In this document: positions 31,829 to 40,197 of the stretch, in pieces
How positions within the stretch are numbered: position 1 is the stretch's first letter
Layout of the letters: each line of letters starts with the position of its first letter
From: Clostridiaceae bacterium
Lineage (GTDB): Bacteria; Bacillota; Clostridia; Oscillospirales; Acutalibacteraceae
Length of the DNA stretch: 40,245 bases
Reading direction: 5' to 3'
Assembly: GCA_016280595.1 (NCBI GenBank)
Contig: JAEEHB010000056.1
Location: 1-40,245 of the forward strand
Made by a program: the position numbers and the translations under genes
Notes under the pieces: generated by a model
What the model was told of the DNA's origin: nothing
Databases searched by the model: none
Seen by the model: the letters and a program-made list of their open reading frames with translations, nothing else

Positions 31829-33088
31829 ATGGCCTTTTTTGACATAAGCGAAAGGGTTAGTGCTCTTTCGGAAAAAGCGCTTGAAAAAGCCCGCGTAAGA
31901 TTTGACGAAATTGAAAAAACGGGCGAATACAATCAGCAGAAAGTGCTTGCCGCTTTTATCGAAAACAAGGTTTCGGAGGCGGATTTCGCAGGCTCCACAG
32001 GCTACGGTTACGGCGACAGAGGGCGCGACAAACTCGATGCCGTTTACGCCCGCGCTTTCGGGGCGGAGGATGCGATTGTGCGCCATTCCTTCACCTGCGG
32101 CACTCACACTCTCGGCATAGCGCTTTTCGGCATACTGCGCCCGGGCGACACAATGCTCTGCGTCACGGGCACACCCTATGACACAATTCAGCCCGTAATC
32201 GGAATCAAGGGCAGCGGTATGGGCTCGCTTAAAGATTACGGCGTAAAATATGAGCAGGTTGAACTCGGGTCCGACGGTTACCCCGACCTTGAGGAAATCG
32301 CGAAAGCCGTGAAAAACTTAAAGCCGCGCATGGTGTATATTCAGCGCTCAAGGGGGTATTCCCTGAGACCCAGCCTTTCCGTGGAAAAAACCGGCGAAAT
32401 AGCGGATACCGTTCATAACATCTGCGATGCCGTCGTGATGGTTGACAACTGCTACGGCGAGTTTGTGCAGAAAACGGAGCCCACACAGCACGGCGCGGAT
32501 TTAATCGCAGGCTCGCTTATCAAAAACGCGGGCGGCTCGATTGCGCGTACGGGCGGCTATATTGCCGGCAGAAAAGACCTTGTTGAACTCTGCTCCTACA
32601 GGGCGACCGTGCCCGGTCTCGGCAAAGAGGTCGGCTGTACTCTGGGTGAGAGCAGAAATATGTATATGGGGCTTTTCAACGCTCCGAATGTTGTCACATC
32701 CGCGCTTAAAACGGCTGTGTTTGCTGCCTCGCTCTTTGAAGAACTCGGCTTTGAGGTGACACCCGGCAGCGGCGAAGAGAGATATGATATTATTCAGGCA
32801 ATCAAACTCATAAATTCCGAACGCCTCTGCGCCTTCTGCAAGGGCATACAGTCAGGCGCCCCGGTTGATTCCTCCGCTGTGCCCGAGCCCTGGGATATGC
32901 CCGGCTATGACAGCAAGGTGATTATGGCGGCGGGCGCTTTCATACTCGGCTCGTCAATCGAACTTTCCGCCGATGCTCCCCTGAGGGAGCCCTACGCCGT
33001 ATGGATGCAGGGCGGCATCAATTTTCCAAGCGGCAAAACGGCTGTTATGCTTGCCGCAGATTATCTTTGCAGGGAGGGGCTTGCCTGA
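31829..33088 (+). CDS. Methionine gamma-lyase family PLP enzyme (aluminium-resistance protein type)
   Basis: A 419-aa PLP-fold protein of the PF06838 family, annotated variously as methionine gamma-lyase-like or aluminium resistance protein (YnbB). FAGSTGYGYGDRGRDKLD, VRHSFTCGTHTLGIALFG and VDNCYGEFVQK carry the cofactor-binding residues; the Schiff-base Lys is in AGSLIKNAGG. The true reaction is poorly established for the family. AAGAGGTGG precedes the ATG at 31829. It starts 1 bp after malQ and overlaps the DUF2461 gene by 1 bp, so the three are coupled in translation, though a metabolic link to malQ is not obvious. Confidence 0.9.
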   Translation: MAFFDISERVSALSEKALEKARVRFDEIEKTGEYNQQKVLAAFIENKVSEADFAGSTGYGYGDRGRDKLDAVYARAFGAEDAIVRHSFTCGTHTLGIALFGILRPGDTMLCVTGTPYDTIQPVIGIKGSGMGSLKDYGVKYEQVELGSDGYPDLEEIAKAVKNLKPRMVYIQRSRGYSLRPSLSVEKTGEIADTVHNICDAVVMVDNCYGEFVQKTEPTQHGADLIAGSLIKNAGGSIARTGGYIAGRKDLVELCSYRATVPGLGKEVGCTLGESRNMYMGLFNAPNVVTSALKTAVFAASLFEELGFEVTPGSGEERYDIIQAIKLINSERLCAFCKGIQSGAPVDSSAVPEPWDMPGYDSKVIMAAGAFILGSSIELSADAPLREPYAVWMQGGINFPSGKTAVMLAADYLCREGLA

Positions 33089-33771
33089 TGGAATACAGCG
33101 GAATAAGCAGAGACTCTCTCTTTCTGCTTGCGGATAACAGATTCAGGGATTCAAAAGCGTTTTACGAGGAGCATAAGGAAGCAATCAAGCAGGGCGTGAC
33201 CGTGCCCATGAGGCAGATAGCAGGCATAATAGGCAGCGAGCTTGTGAGCCTTGACTCGATGATGGTCACAAACCCCGTGAAGATGGTTTCGAGGGTGCGC
33301 CGCGACACAAGATATTCAAGAGATAAATCCATGTACCGCGAGAATATGTGGATAATGTTTATGCGCGACAAGCATCAGTGGATAAACTATCCCTGCTTCT
33401 GGTTTGAGATAACGCCCGCAAACTATTCAATGGGCATCGGCTTTTTCGGCAACGATTCCGCCGTGATGCAGAATTTCAGAAAAGCAATCAGGGAGAGGAC
33501 TGCCGAATTCAGAGCGGCCGCGCGCAAGTGCGAAAAGGTGGGCGTAAACTTCTTCGGCAGCGAATACAAAAGAATGCCCGCAGGCTGCCCGAAGGGTATG
33601 GAGCCCTATTACGGCAGAAAAGATTTCGGTTTCATTTATTACAGCCCCGACCTTGACGACCTTAAAGACGATAAAATCATTGATATAATCCGCAAAAACT
33701 TCAAAGCGTTTTCGCCGATGTATTCATTTTTGCTTTCCGTGGCGGATGAAACATTTGCAAAGGGCGAATAA
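33088..33771 (+). CDS. DUF2461 family protein
   Basis: A 227-aa soluble protein. Residues near SRVRRDTRYSRDKSMYRENM are the family's most conserved patch, followed by WFEITPANYSMGIGFFG and FRKAIRERTAEF. RKDFGFIYYSPDL and a C-terminal helix complete the domain. The family is widespread and functionally undefined. The ATG shares a base with the preceding stop (TGATG), with AGGGAGGGG upstream. The next gene follows after 17 bp with its own ribosome site. Confidence 0.88.
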   Translation: MEYSGISRDSLFLLADNRFRDSKAFYEEHKEAIKQGVTVPMRQIAGIIGSELVSLDSMMVTNPVKMVSRVRRDTRYSRDKSMYRENMWIMFMRDKHQWINYPCFWFEITPANYSMGIGFFGNDSAVMQNFRKAIRERTAEFRAAARKCEKVGVNFFGSEYKRMPAGCPKGMEPYYGRKDFGFIYYSPDLDDLKDDKIIDIIRKNFKAFSPMYSFLLSVADETFAKGE

Positions 33772-33788
33772 CGGGAGAGGGGAAGTAT

Positions 33789-34682
33789 ATGGTTTATAAA
33801 ATAATGTCGTTTTTCCTTACGCTGTTTATGGCGCTGTCAATCTATCCGCCGCTTTCACCCGTAACTCAGGTGGCAAAGGGCGAAAAGCAGGTTTCATCCT
33901 CAAAGGCGGATGTCACGGTTATGACCTTCAACGTGAAGGTGAGCGGAGTGGGCAGATACAAGCCCGCAAAGAGGGCGCCGTATGCCGTTGACCTCGTTAT
34001 GAAAAACAAGCCCGATTCAATCGGCTTTCAGGAAGTGAGTGAGGACTGGTATTCGTGGCTCAGAGAAGGCCTTGACGGCTATGCCTGCAAGGGCGAAGCG
34101 CGAAACGGCGACGGCACGGGAGAAGCGAGCCCCGTATTCTACCGCAAGGATAAATACAAATGCGTAAAGAGCGGCACCTTCTGGCTGAGCGAAACGCCGG
34201 ACGAAGCCTCAAAGGGCTGGGATGCGGCGTATAACAGAGTGTGCACCTATGTGATACTTAAGAATATAAAGACTGGCTTTACTTACGCTCATTTCAACGC
34301 CCACTGCGACCATATCGGCACGAGGGCGAGAAACGAATCCGTTTCGCTTATAACTCAGAAAATCGCGGCGCTCTGCCCGGATATCCCCGTAATCCTCACG
34401 GGCGACCTCAACGACGAAGAGGGCAGCATCATGTATGAGCGCATACTTGAAAGCGGCATGCGCGACTCGAAGTATCTCGCGAAGGTGAGCGAAGACACCG
34501 GCACATTTCACGGCTACTCCCTCATCACTCAGGCATCGAGGAAAAAGCCGATAGATTTCGTCTTTGTAAATGATTTCTGCTCCAAAGTGAAAAGTTACGA
34601 GGTACTCACCGCGAAATACAACGGCATATACCCGTCCGACCATTTCCCTGTGAAAACAATGATGACGCTTACAAATAAATGA
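33789..34682 (+). CDS. Exported endonuclease/exonuclease/phosphatase-fold protein
   Basis: A 297-aa protein with an N-terminal hydrophobic segment (residues 5-22), so exported or anchored. The EEP domain has MTFNVKV (metal Asn), GFQEVS (metal Glu), AHFNAHCDHIGTRARNES (catalytic His), LTGDLNDEEGS (Asp and Asn) and the final SDHFPV His. The family includes DNases, sphingomyelinases and inositol phosphatases; the exact substrate cannot be read off. GAGGGGAAG precedes the ATG. The next gene, 11 bp on, is a paralogue without signal peptide, implying a tandem duplication with divergence of location. Confidence 0.88.
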   Translation: MVYKIMSFFLTLFMALSIYPPLSPVTQVAKGEKQVSSSKADVTVMTFNVKVSGVGRYKPAKRAPYAVDLVMKNKPDSIGFQEVSEDWYSWLREGLDGYACKGEARNGDGTGEASPVFYRKDKYKCVKSGTFWLSETPDEASKGWDAAYNRVCTYVILKNIKTGFTYAHFNAHCDHIGTRARNESVSLITQKIAALCPDIPVILTGDLNDEEGSIMYERILESGMRDSKYLAKVSEDTGTFHGYSLITQASRKKPIDFVFVNDFCSKVKSYEVLTAKYNGIYPSDHFPVKTMMTLTNK

Positions 34683-34693
34683 GAGGTGCTTTT

Positions 34694-35449
34694 ATGTACA
34701 GAATACTTTCCGCAAACGTGCTCTGCTGGGGCGAAGGAGAGCACAGTATCGAAAACAGAATACCCCTTGTGATTGAAATGATAAAAGAGGCGAAGCCCTC
34801 GTCCTTCGGCGTGCAGGAGGCGCACATCCGCTGGATGAAAGCCCTTGAGCAGGGCCTGCCCGAATACGGCTGGGTAGGCATCGGCAGAGACGACGGCAAA
34901 GAGGACGGCGAATTCGCGTCCGTCTTTTACCTCAAGGATAAATTCACCGCCTCGGATGTAGGTCATTTCTGGATTTCGGAAACTCCCGACGTGCCCTCGA
35001 AAAGCTGGAATTCCGCCTGCACGAGAATGGCGACCTATGTGAAACTCACCGACAGGGAAACGGGCAAAAGTTACATTCACATAAACACGCACCTCGACCA
35101 CATAAGCGTTGAGGCGCAGGTAAACGGCGCGAAGATGATAATGGAAAAGGCGGCGTCCTTCGGCGGCCTTCCCGTAGTTGCGACGGGCGACTTCAATGTG
35201 ACGCCCGACTCCGACTGCTACGCGACGATGATAAGCGCGAATATGGGCGACGCGCGCACGCTCGCGCCCGACAGCGACGACTGCTACACCTTCCACGGCT
35301 TCAGGCCCGAGCAATACCGCGACATCATCGACTATGTCTTTGTTGACAAACAAACCGTCAAGCCCGTGAAGTTCAAGGTAATCAACAAGAAAATCAACGG
35401 AATGTTCTACTCCGACCACTTCGCCGTCTACGCGGATGTGGAAATATGA
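34694..35449 (+). CDS. Cytoplasmic endonuclease/exonuclease/phosphatase-fold protein
   Basis: A 251-aa protein without export signal. Active-site motifs run in order ILSANVLCW, FGVQEAH, NTHLDHISVEAQ, ATGDFNVTPDS and SDHFAVY. FRPEQYRDIIDYVFV resembles the corresponding stretch of the upstream paralogue. The start at 34694 is chosen because GAGAGGTG is 7 nt upstream; an in-frame ATG at 34679 lies inside the end of the previous gene. It is the last gene of the plus-strand group starting with malQ and is followed by a 12-bp-stem terminator. Confidence 0.88.
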   Translation: MYRILSANVLCWGEGEHSIENRIPLVIEMIKEAKPSSFGVQEAHIRWMKALEQGLPEYGWVGIGRDDGKEDGEFASVFYLKDKFTASDVGHFWISETPDVPSKSWNSACTRMATYVKLTDRETGKSYIHINTHLDHISVEAQVNGAKMIMEKAASFGGLPVVATGDFNVTPDSDCYATMISANMGDARTLAPDSDDCYTFHGFRPEQYRDIIDYVFVDKQTVKPVKFKVINKKINGMFYSDHFAVYADVEI

Positions 35450-35451
35450 GC

Positions 35452-35487
35452 AAACGCACACCGACGATTTATCGCGGTGTGCGTTTT
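35452..35487 (+). terminator. Terminator of the malQ gene group
   Basis: Stem AAACGCACACCG/CGGTGTGCGTTT (12 bp, perfect) at 35452-35463 and 35475-35486, with an inner CGA/TCG, followed by TTTTAATT; 2 nt after the stop codon. Confidence 0.92.
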
Positions 35488-35513
35488 AATTGGATAATGA
35501 ATAATTGAAGACG

Positions 35514-35802
35514 GAACGCCGGAACGGCGTTCCCTACAATGTGTTTAAAAAACTCAAACACTTTCAGATGTCACTTCCTGAGTGGCACTCAGGGAGGAGA
35601 AGAGACGAGCGAAAACGGAGCATTTGCGAATGAAGACAGTACTGAAGTACGGCGAATGAGCAAAGGCTCCGAGAAAAGACAATAATCAAACATTCCTTAT
35701 AACAAATCAGAAGAAATAAAAATCAAGGACTGCAAGTTTTTACATTCGCAGTCCTTTTTAACTCTATTGTCTTTTCGTTTTTCGCCGTATATTCGCCGAC
35801 CG
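35514..35802. repeat. Family E fragment and 3'-end repeat, copy 2
   Basis: 35514-35540 has AACGCCGGAACGGCGTT (family E). From about 35577 (AGTGGCACTCAGGGAGG) to 35802 runs the repeat found split at 20808-20840 and 20949-21138; here it is continuous, without the 109-bp insertion. It abuts the hisIE stop. It contains AGTACTGAAGTACGGCGAATGAGC-type sequence and the terminator at 35725-35759. No gene is seen in 35488-35802. Confidence 0.75.
35725..35759 (-). terminator. Terminator of the his operon, probably bidirectional
   Basis: AAGGACTGC/GCAGTCCTT perfect 9-bp stem (35725-35733 and 35748-35756). On the minus strand it is followed by GATTTTTATTTC, on the plus strand by TTTTTAACTC. It lies about 45 bp beyond hisIE. 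Confidence 0.78.
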
Positions 35803-36450
35803 TTATGTCATTTTTTCTTGCTTGATTTTGGTATCTATTACATGGCGGGAGGCAAGTTCATTCCTTACATCCTCCAGCGAAATCCCCATCTCAATCATCA
35901 TCACCATCACGTGATAGGTAAGATCGACAATTTCGTATATCGTCTCTTTCTTGTCACCCGCTTTTGACGCGATGATAACTTCCGTTGACTCCTCGCCTAT
36001 CTTCTTGAGCATTTTGTCGATGCCCTTTTCGAAGAGATAGGTCGTGTAGGAGCCTTCTTTTTTCTCAGTCTTCCTGCCCTCAATGAGTTTCATAAGTCTT
36101 TCGAGGGTGAAATAGCCGATTTCGTCGTTTTCAAATACCGGGTTTTCAAAGCAGGACTCGGTGCCCAGATGGCATGCGGGGCCGTCGGGCTTCACGAGCA
36201 CCACAAGGGCGTCCCTGTCGCAGTCCGCGGTGATGGAAACGATGTGCTGATAGTTGCCGCTCGTTTCGCCTTTGAGCCAGAGTTCCTGCCTTGAACGGCT
36301 CCAGAAGCAGGTGAGTTTTTTCTCCATTGAGATTTCGAGGCTCTCCCTGTTCATATAGGCGAGGGTGAGCACGCGCTTTGTTTCGGCGTCAACCACTATT
36401 GCGGGGATGAGCCCTTTTTCGTCAAATTTGAGTGTGTTTATATCAATCAT
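35803..36450 (-). CDS. hisIE: Bifunctional phosphoribosyl-AMP cyclohydrolase / phosphoribosyl-ATP pyrophosphatase
   Basis: A 215-aa fusion for steps 2 and 3 of histidine synthesis. The HisI half (1-120) has LAYMNRESLEISM, FWSRSRQELWLKGETSGN and the metal-binding ITADCDRDALVVLV and GPACHLGTESCF. The HisE half (about 125-215) has GSYTTYLFEKGIDKMLKKIG, EESTEVIIASK and EIVDLTYHVMVMM. AGAGGTAACGGT precedes the ATG. It is the last gene of the his operon, 4 bp after hisF. Confidence 0.96.
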   Translation of the reverse strand: MIDINTLKFDEKGLIPAIVVDAETKRVLTLAYMNRESLEISMEKKLTCFWSRSRQELWLKGETSGNYQHIVSITADCDRDALVVLVKPDGPACHLGTESCFENPVFENDEIGYFTLERLMKLIEGRKTEKKEGSYTTYLFEKGIDKMLKKIGEESTEVIIASKAGDKKETIYEIVDLTYHVMVMMIEMGISLEDVRNELASRHVIDTKIKQEKMT

Positions 36451-36454
36451 ACCG

Positions 36455-37219
36455 TTACCTCTGTATTCTCACATTTATGTTTTCATCCGCAAGACGCTGC
36501 TTAAGGTCTTTTATGCTCACTTCGCCGAAGTGGAAAATCGATGCCGCGAGACCCGCGTCAACTTTCGGCAGAGTTTTGAAAAGAGTTACGAAGTCATCTA
36601 TACATCCGGCTCCGCCGCTCGCGATTACGGGCACGCTCACCGCGTTGCACACAGCGTCCAGCATTTCAAGGTCAAAGCCCTTCTTCACGCCGTCGGTGTC
36701 AATGGAGTTGAGCACCACTTCGCCCGCGCCGTTGCCAACGCATCTTTTTATCCACTCTATCGCTTCCATTCCGGTGTTTTCTCTGCCGCCTTTGGCGAAT
36801 ACCCTGAAAACGCCGTCAACTCTTTTAACGTCGGCTGAAATCACCACGCACTGGTCGCCGTAGAGTTTCGCCGCCTCGTTAATGAGCGAGGGGTTTCTTA
36901 TTGCGCCCGAGTTTACGCTCACTTTATCCGCGCCGCATTTGAGCACTCTGTCAAAATCCTCAGTCGTGTTTATCCCGCCGCCGACGGTGAGGGGGATGAA
37001 CACTTTTTTTGCGGTTTCGCAGAGAATATCCGTGAAGAGTTTCCTGCCGTCGGATGAAGCGGTGATATCGTAAAACACAAGTTCATCCGCCCCGCAGCGC
37101 GAGTAGTAATCGGCGAGGTCAACGGGCGATGAAACATCATTAAGCCCTTCGAAGTTGACGCCCTTCACCACTCTGCCGTCTCTGACATCCAGGCAGGGTA
37201 TTATTCTTTTAGTAATCAT
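36455..37219 (-). CDS. hisF: Imidazole glycerol phosphate synthase cyclase subunit
   Basis: A 254-aa TIM barrel that uses ammonia from HisH to close the imidazole ring. The start ITKRIIPCLDVRDGRVVKG with the catalytic Asp is diagnostic, as are PLTVGGGI, KVSVNSGAIRNP, the second Asp in LNSIDTDGVKKGFD and PVIASGGAG. Overlaps hisA by 4 bp. Its partner hisH is two genes upstream. Confidence 0.97.
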   Translation of the reverse strand: MITKRIIPCLDVRDGRVVKGVNFEGLNDVSSPVDLADYYSRCGADELVFYDITASSDGRKLFTDILCETAKKVFIPLTVGGGINTTEDFDRVLKCGADKVSVNSGAIRNPSLINEAAKLYGDQCVVISADVKRVDGVFRVFAKGGRENTGMEAIEWIKRCVGNGAGEVVLNSIDTDGVKKGFDLEMLDAVCNAVSVPVIASGGAGCIDDFVTLFKTLPKVDAGLAASIFHFGEVSIKDLKQRLADENINVRIQR

Positions 37220-37929
37220 TTCGCCGCCTCAACCGCCTCTCTGAGAGAAATACTGCCCGTGTAATAAGCCTTGCCGATAATCGCGGCATAGAGATTCATT
37301 TTTCTTAAGTTTTTCACGTCTTCAAGCGAAGAAACTCCGCCCGAAGCGGTGATATTGATTTTATATTTCTTCGATAAATCTTCATACAGAGCGAGGTTTG
37401 TGCCGAGCATAGCCCCGTCCTTTGAAATATCGGTCACAATCAGCGTGTCAACGCCGAGTTTTTCCATTTTATCGCAGAAGGTGTAAACGTCATACTGCGA
37501 GTTTTCCGTCCAGCCCTTCACGGCAACGAAACCGTCTTTGATGTCCGCGCCCACGGCAACTTTTCTGCCGTATTCTCTGAGCGCGGCTTCAAGAAAAGCG
37601 TCGTCTGTCACGGCGGCCGTGCCGAGAATTATACGGTCAACGCCGGAAGAAATGTATTTTTCGGCAACATCCAGCGAGCGTATGCCTCCGCCGATTTCAG
37701 AGAAAAGTCCGCTCTCTTTCGCGAGCAGCCTCACGGTTTCGATATTCGGAGTTTCGCCGGTCTTCGCGCCCTCAAGGTCAACTATGTGAAGGCAGGTCGC
37801 TCCCTGACTGCGGAAATCGCGCGCCACATCAAGCGGGCTGTCGCTGTAAACGGTCATCTGCGCGTAATCACCTTTGTAAAGACGCACCGCCTTGCCGCCG
37901 TATAAATCTATCGCGGGAAAAATCAGCAT
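37216..37929 (-). CDS. hisA: Phosphoribosylformimino-5-aminoimidazole carboxamide ribotide isomerase
   Basis: A 237-aa TIM barrel, paralogue of HisF. FPAIDLYGGKAVRLYKGDY carries the first catalytic Asp and LIVTDISKDGAMLGTN the second. EIGGGIRS and ITASGGVSS are the phosphate-binding loops. It overlaps hisH by 7 bp and hisF by 4 bp. Confidence 0.96.
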   Translation of the reverse strand: MLIFPAIDLYGGKAVRLYKGDYAQMTVYSDSPLDVARDFRSQGATCLHIVDLEGAKTGETPNIETVRLLAKESGLFSEIGGGIRSLDVAEKYISSGVDRIILGTAAVTDDAFLEAALREYGRKVAVGADIKDGFVAVKGWTENSQYDVYTFCDKMEKLGVDTLIVTDISKDGAMLGTNLALYEDLSKKYKINITASGGVSSLEDVKNLRKMNLYAAIIGKAYYTGSISLREAVEAAK

Positions 37930-38549
37930 GCCTCACACTTCCTTTCGCAGAAAGCCCTGAGTATCGCCATACCCACATCTCCGCTTTTTTCGGGGTGAAA
38001 CTGCGTGCCGTAAATGTTGCCTTTTACAACGGCGGCCGTAAGGGGAGCGCCGTATTCCGCAACTGCGGCAGTGTTTTTCTCGCACTTCGCTGCATAGAAG
38101 GAGTGAACGAAATAGACGAAATCGCCCTCTTTTATGTACTTGAAAAGTCCGCCGTCATCATTTCTGAAGATGAGAGCATTCCAGCCGATGTGCGGAATTT
38201 TGTAATCCGCAGGAATCACTTCGGCTATCGGCCTTATTTCGCCTTCTATGAGGCCGAGACCTTCGTATTCGCCGTATTCAAAACTTTTTTCAAAGAGCAG
38301 CTGCATACCCAGGCAGATGCCGAGCAGAGGCTTGCCCGCTTTCACTTCCTCTTTGAGGACTTTGTCAAGCCCGGAGGACATGAGTTTGAGCGCGGCGTCG
38401 CCGAATGCGCCGACACCCGGCAGTATGATTCTGTCGGCCTGTTTTATCACTGCGGGGTCTGAGGTCACAACCGCCTTTTCCCCGATTGCGTCAAAGGAGC
38501 AGGTGAGCGAAAAAAGGTTGCCTACTCCGTAGTCAATAATGGCAGTCAT
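37923..38549 (-). CDS. hisH: Imidazole glycerol phosphate synthase glutaminase subunit
   Basis: A 208-aa class I glutamine amidotransferase that supplies ammonia to HisF. IIDYGVGNLFSL opens the protein; the nucleophile Cys is in LGICLGMQLLFE (oxyanion strand ILPGVGAFGDA); the His-Glu pair is in YGTQFHPEKSG. Length is standard. Its ATG shares one base with the hisB stop. Confidence 0.97.
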   Translation of the reverse strand: MTAIIDYGVGNLFSLTCSFDAIGEKAVVTSDPAVIKQADRIILPGVGAFGDAALKLMSSGLDKVLKEEVKAGKPLLGICLGMQLLFEKSFEYGEYEGLGLIEGEIRPIAEVIPADYKIPHIGWNALIFRNDDGGLFKYIKEGDFVYFVHSFYAAKCEKNTAAVAEYGAPLTAAVVKGNIYGTQFHPEKSGDVGMAILRAFCERKCEAC

Positions 38550-39136
38550 CAGATAATACCTTTCGTTGAAGGAATTTCGCCGGAGAAATCGGCGTCAATC
38601 TTAACAGCTTCTCTGAGCGCTCTCGCGGCGGACTTGAATGCGCCCTCCGCTATGTGATGCGAGTTTCTGCCTTCGGGCTGACGGATGTGGAGCGAAACGG
38701 GGAAATTGCGCACAAACGCCGCGAAAAACTCCTCTACGAGTTCGCAGTCGAAATCGCCGATTTTTTCGGTGGCAAAGGTGAGATTGTAACCGAGATAACT
38801 TCTGCCGGAAATATCAACGGCGGTAAGGATAAGCGCTTCATCCATCGGGATAATCGCCGAGCCGTAGCGGGTGATTCCCTTCTTGTCGCCGAGCGCCTTT
38901 TCAAACGCCGTGCCCAGGCAGATGCCGATATCCTCAACCGAGTGATGATAGTCCACCTGCGTGTCGCCCACGCATTTCACGTCAAGGTCAAATCTGCCGT
39001 GCTTTGCAAAAAGGGTGAGCATGTGGTCAAGGAAACCGCAGCCCGTGCTGATGTTGCAAACGCCGCTTCCGTCAAGGTCGAGGTTAAGCACTATGTCTGT
39101 TTCAGCCGTCTTTCTGTTGATTGTAGCAAGTCTCAT
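38549..39136 (-). CDS. hisB: Imidazoleglycerol-phosphate dehydratase
   Basis: A 195-aa monofunctional dehydratase (no histidinol phosphatase domain). Manganese-binding motifs are GFLDHMLTLFAKHG, DYHHSVEDIGICLG and the later RNSHHIAEGAFKSAARAL. DLDGSGVCNISTG is the typical second strand region. Overlaps hisC by 4 bp. A histidinol-phosphatase gene is not in the window. Confidence 0.97.
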   Translation of the reverse strand: MRLATINRKTAETDIVLNLDLDGSGVCNISTGCGFLDHMLTLFAKHGRFDLDVKCVGDTQVDYHHSVEDIGICLGTAFEKALGDKKGITRYGSAIIPMDEALILTAVDISGRSYLGYNLTFATEKIGDFDCELVEEFFAAFVRNFPVSLHIRQPEGRNSHHIAEGAFKSAARALREAVKIDADFSGEIPSTKGII

Positions 39137-40197
39137 TTTATTTCCTCCGTTATTACTCTGAGCGCAGAGAGGAGCGCGTCCATCTGCTCTCTTGTGCCTA
39201 TGCTGATTCTGTTATATTCCTTTATGTTTTCGGGGGTGAAATGCCTCACGAGTATGCCCGCATCCCTGAGTTTCAGATACACCTCTTCGCCGCTTATGAG
39301 CGGATGCTTCGCAAACACGAAATTGGTGCTTGAATCGTTTACTTCAAAGCCGAGTTCTCTGAGTTTCAGCGTGGTGTATTCGCGGTTTTCGATTATCGTG
39401 CGGCAGTTTGCCCTCGTGTATTCCTCATCCTGCAGGGCGGCTATGCCCGCCGCGCCCGTCATTGAGTTTACGTTATACGGATTTATCGAAAACTTGACCG
39501 TGTTGAGGTCGGCGATAAGTTTTTTGCTGCCTATTCCCATACCAAGACGCGCGCCCGCCATCGAGCGGCTCTTTGAGAAAGTCTGCGTGACGAGAATGTT
39601 GTCATACTTCTGCGTGAGAGGCACGCTGCTTTCGCCGCCGAAATCGATGTAAGCCTCGTCTGTCACGACCACGTTTGAGGGATTGCTCTTAACTATTTCC
39701 TCGATCTCATCCCTGCTTATCGCAAGGCCCGTGGGTGCGTTGGGATTCGCTATGAATATCGTTTTGTTTATGCCGAGATAGTCTTTATAATCGAGCGTCA
39801 TATCGCTTTTGAGCGGTATCGTCTCATACGGCACTCTGTTTACATTTGCAAACACCTTGTAGAAGCCGTAGGTGATGTCGGCAAAAACGGCGGGGCATCC
39901 GCTGTGGCAGAATGTGAGAAAAGCGAAGTTCAGTATTTCGTCCGAGCCGCTTGTCATCAGCACACATTCGTCGGGTACGCCCAAACGCTGAGCCATCGCG
40001 TGGGTGAGGGCTTTGCTGTCGGGGTCGTTGTAGAGATTGAGCCCTTTCGCCGCCTGCGAAGCCGCCTCGACAGCGGCAGGGGAGGGCGGAAACGGGGATT
40101 CGTTTGTGTTGAGTTTTATGTAACTTCTGCCCGTCGGCTGTTCGCCGGGCACATAAGGGTCAAGCCCCTTTAATTCGGGACGCAGATAATCACTCAT
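39133..40197 (-). CDS. hisC: Histidinol-phosphate aminotransferase
   Basis: A 354-aa fold-type I PLP enzyme. KLNTNESPFPPSP is the HisC opening, FIANPNAPTGLAIS the substrate loop, VVTDEAYIDFGG has the cofactor Asp and Tyr, and the Schiff-base Lys is in TQTFSKSRSMAGARLG. The ATG at 40195-40197 is chosen because GAGG lies nine nt upstream; two earlier in-frame ATGs overlap the ribosome site. It overlaps the end of hisD by 8 bp. Confidence 0.96.
   Translation of the reverse strand: MSDYLRPELKGLDPYVPGEQPTGRSYIKLNTNESPFPPSPAAVEAASQAAKGLNLYNDPDSKALTHAMAQRLGVPDECVLMTSGSDEILNFAFLTFCHSGCPAVFADITYGFYKVFANVNRVPYETIPLKSDMTLDYKDYLGINKTIFIANPNAPTGLAISRDEIEEIVKSNPSNVVVTDEAYIDFGGESSVPLTQKYDNILVTQTFSKSRSMAGARLGMGIGSKKLIADLNTVKFSINPYNVNSMTGAAGIAALQDEEYTRANCRTIIENREYTTLKLRELGFEVNDSSTNFVFAKHPLISGEEVYLKLRDAGILVRHFTPENIKEYNRISIGTREQMDALLSALRVITEEIK

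Noticed and set aside
34595..35461. Minus-strand frame of 288 codons opposite the second EEP gene
   Set aside because: It is an antisense shadow of a gene with a complete active-site motif series.
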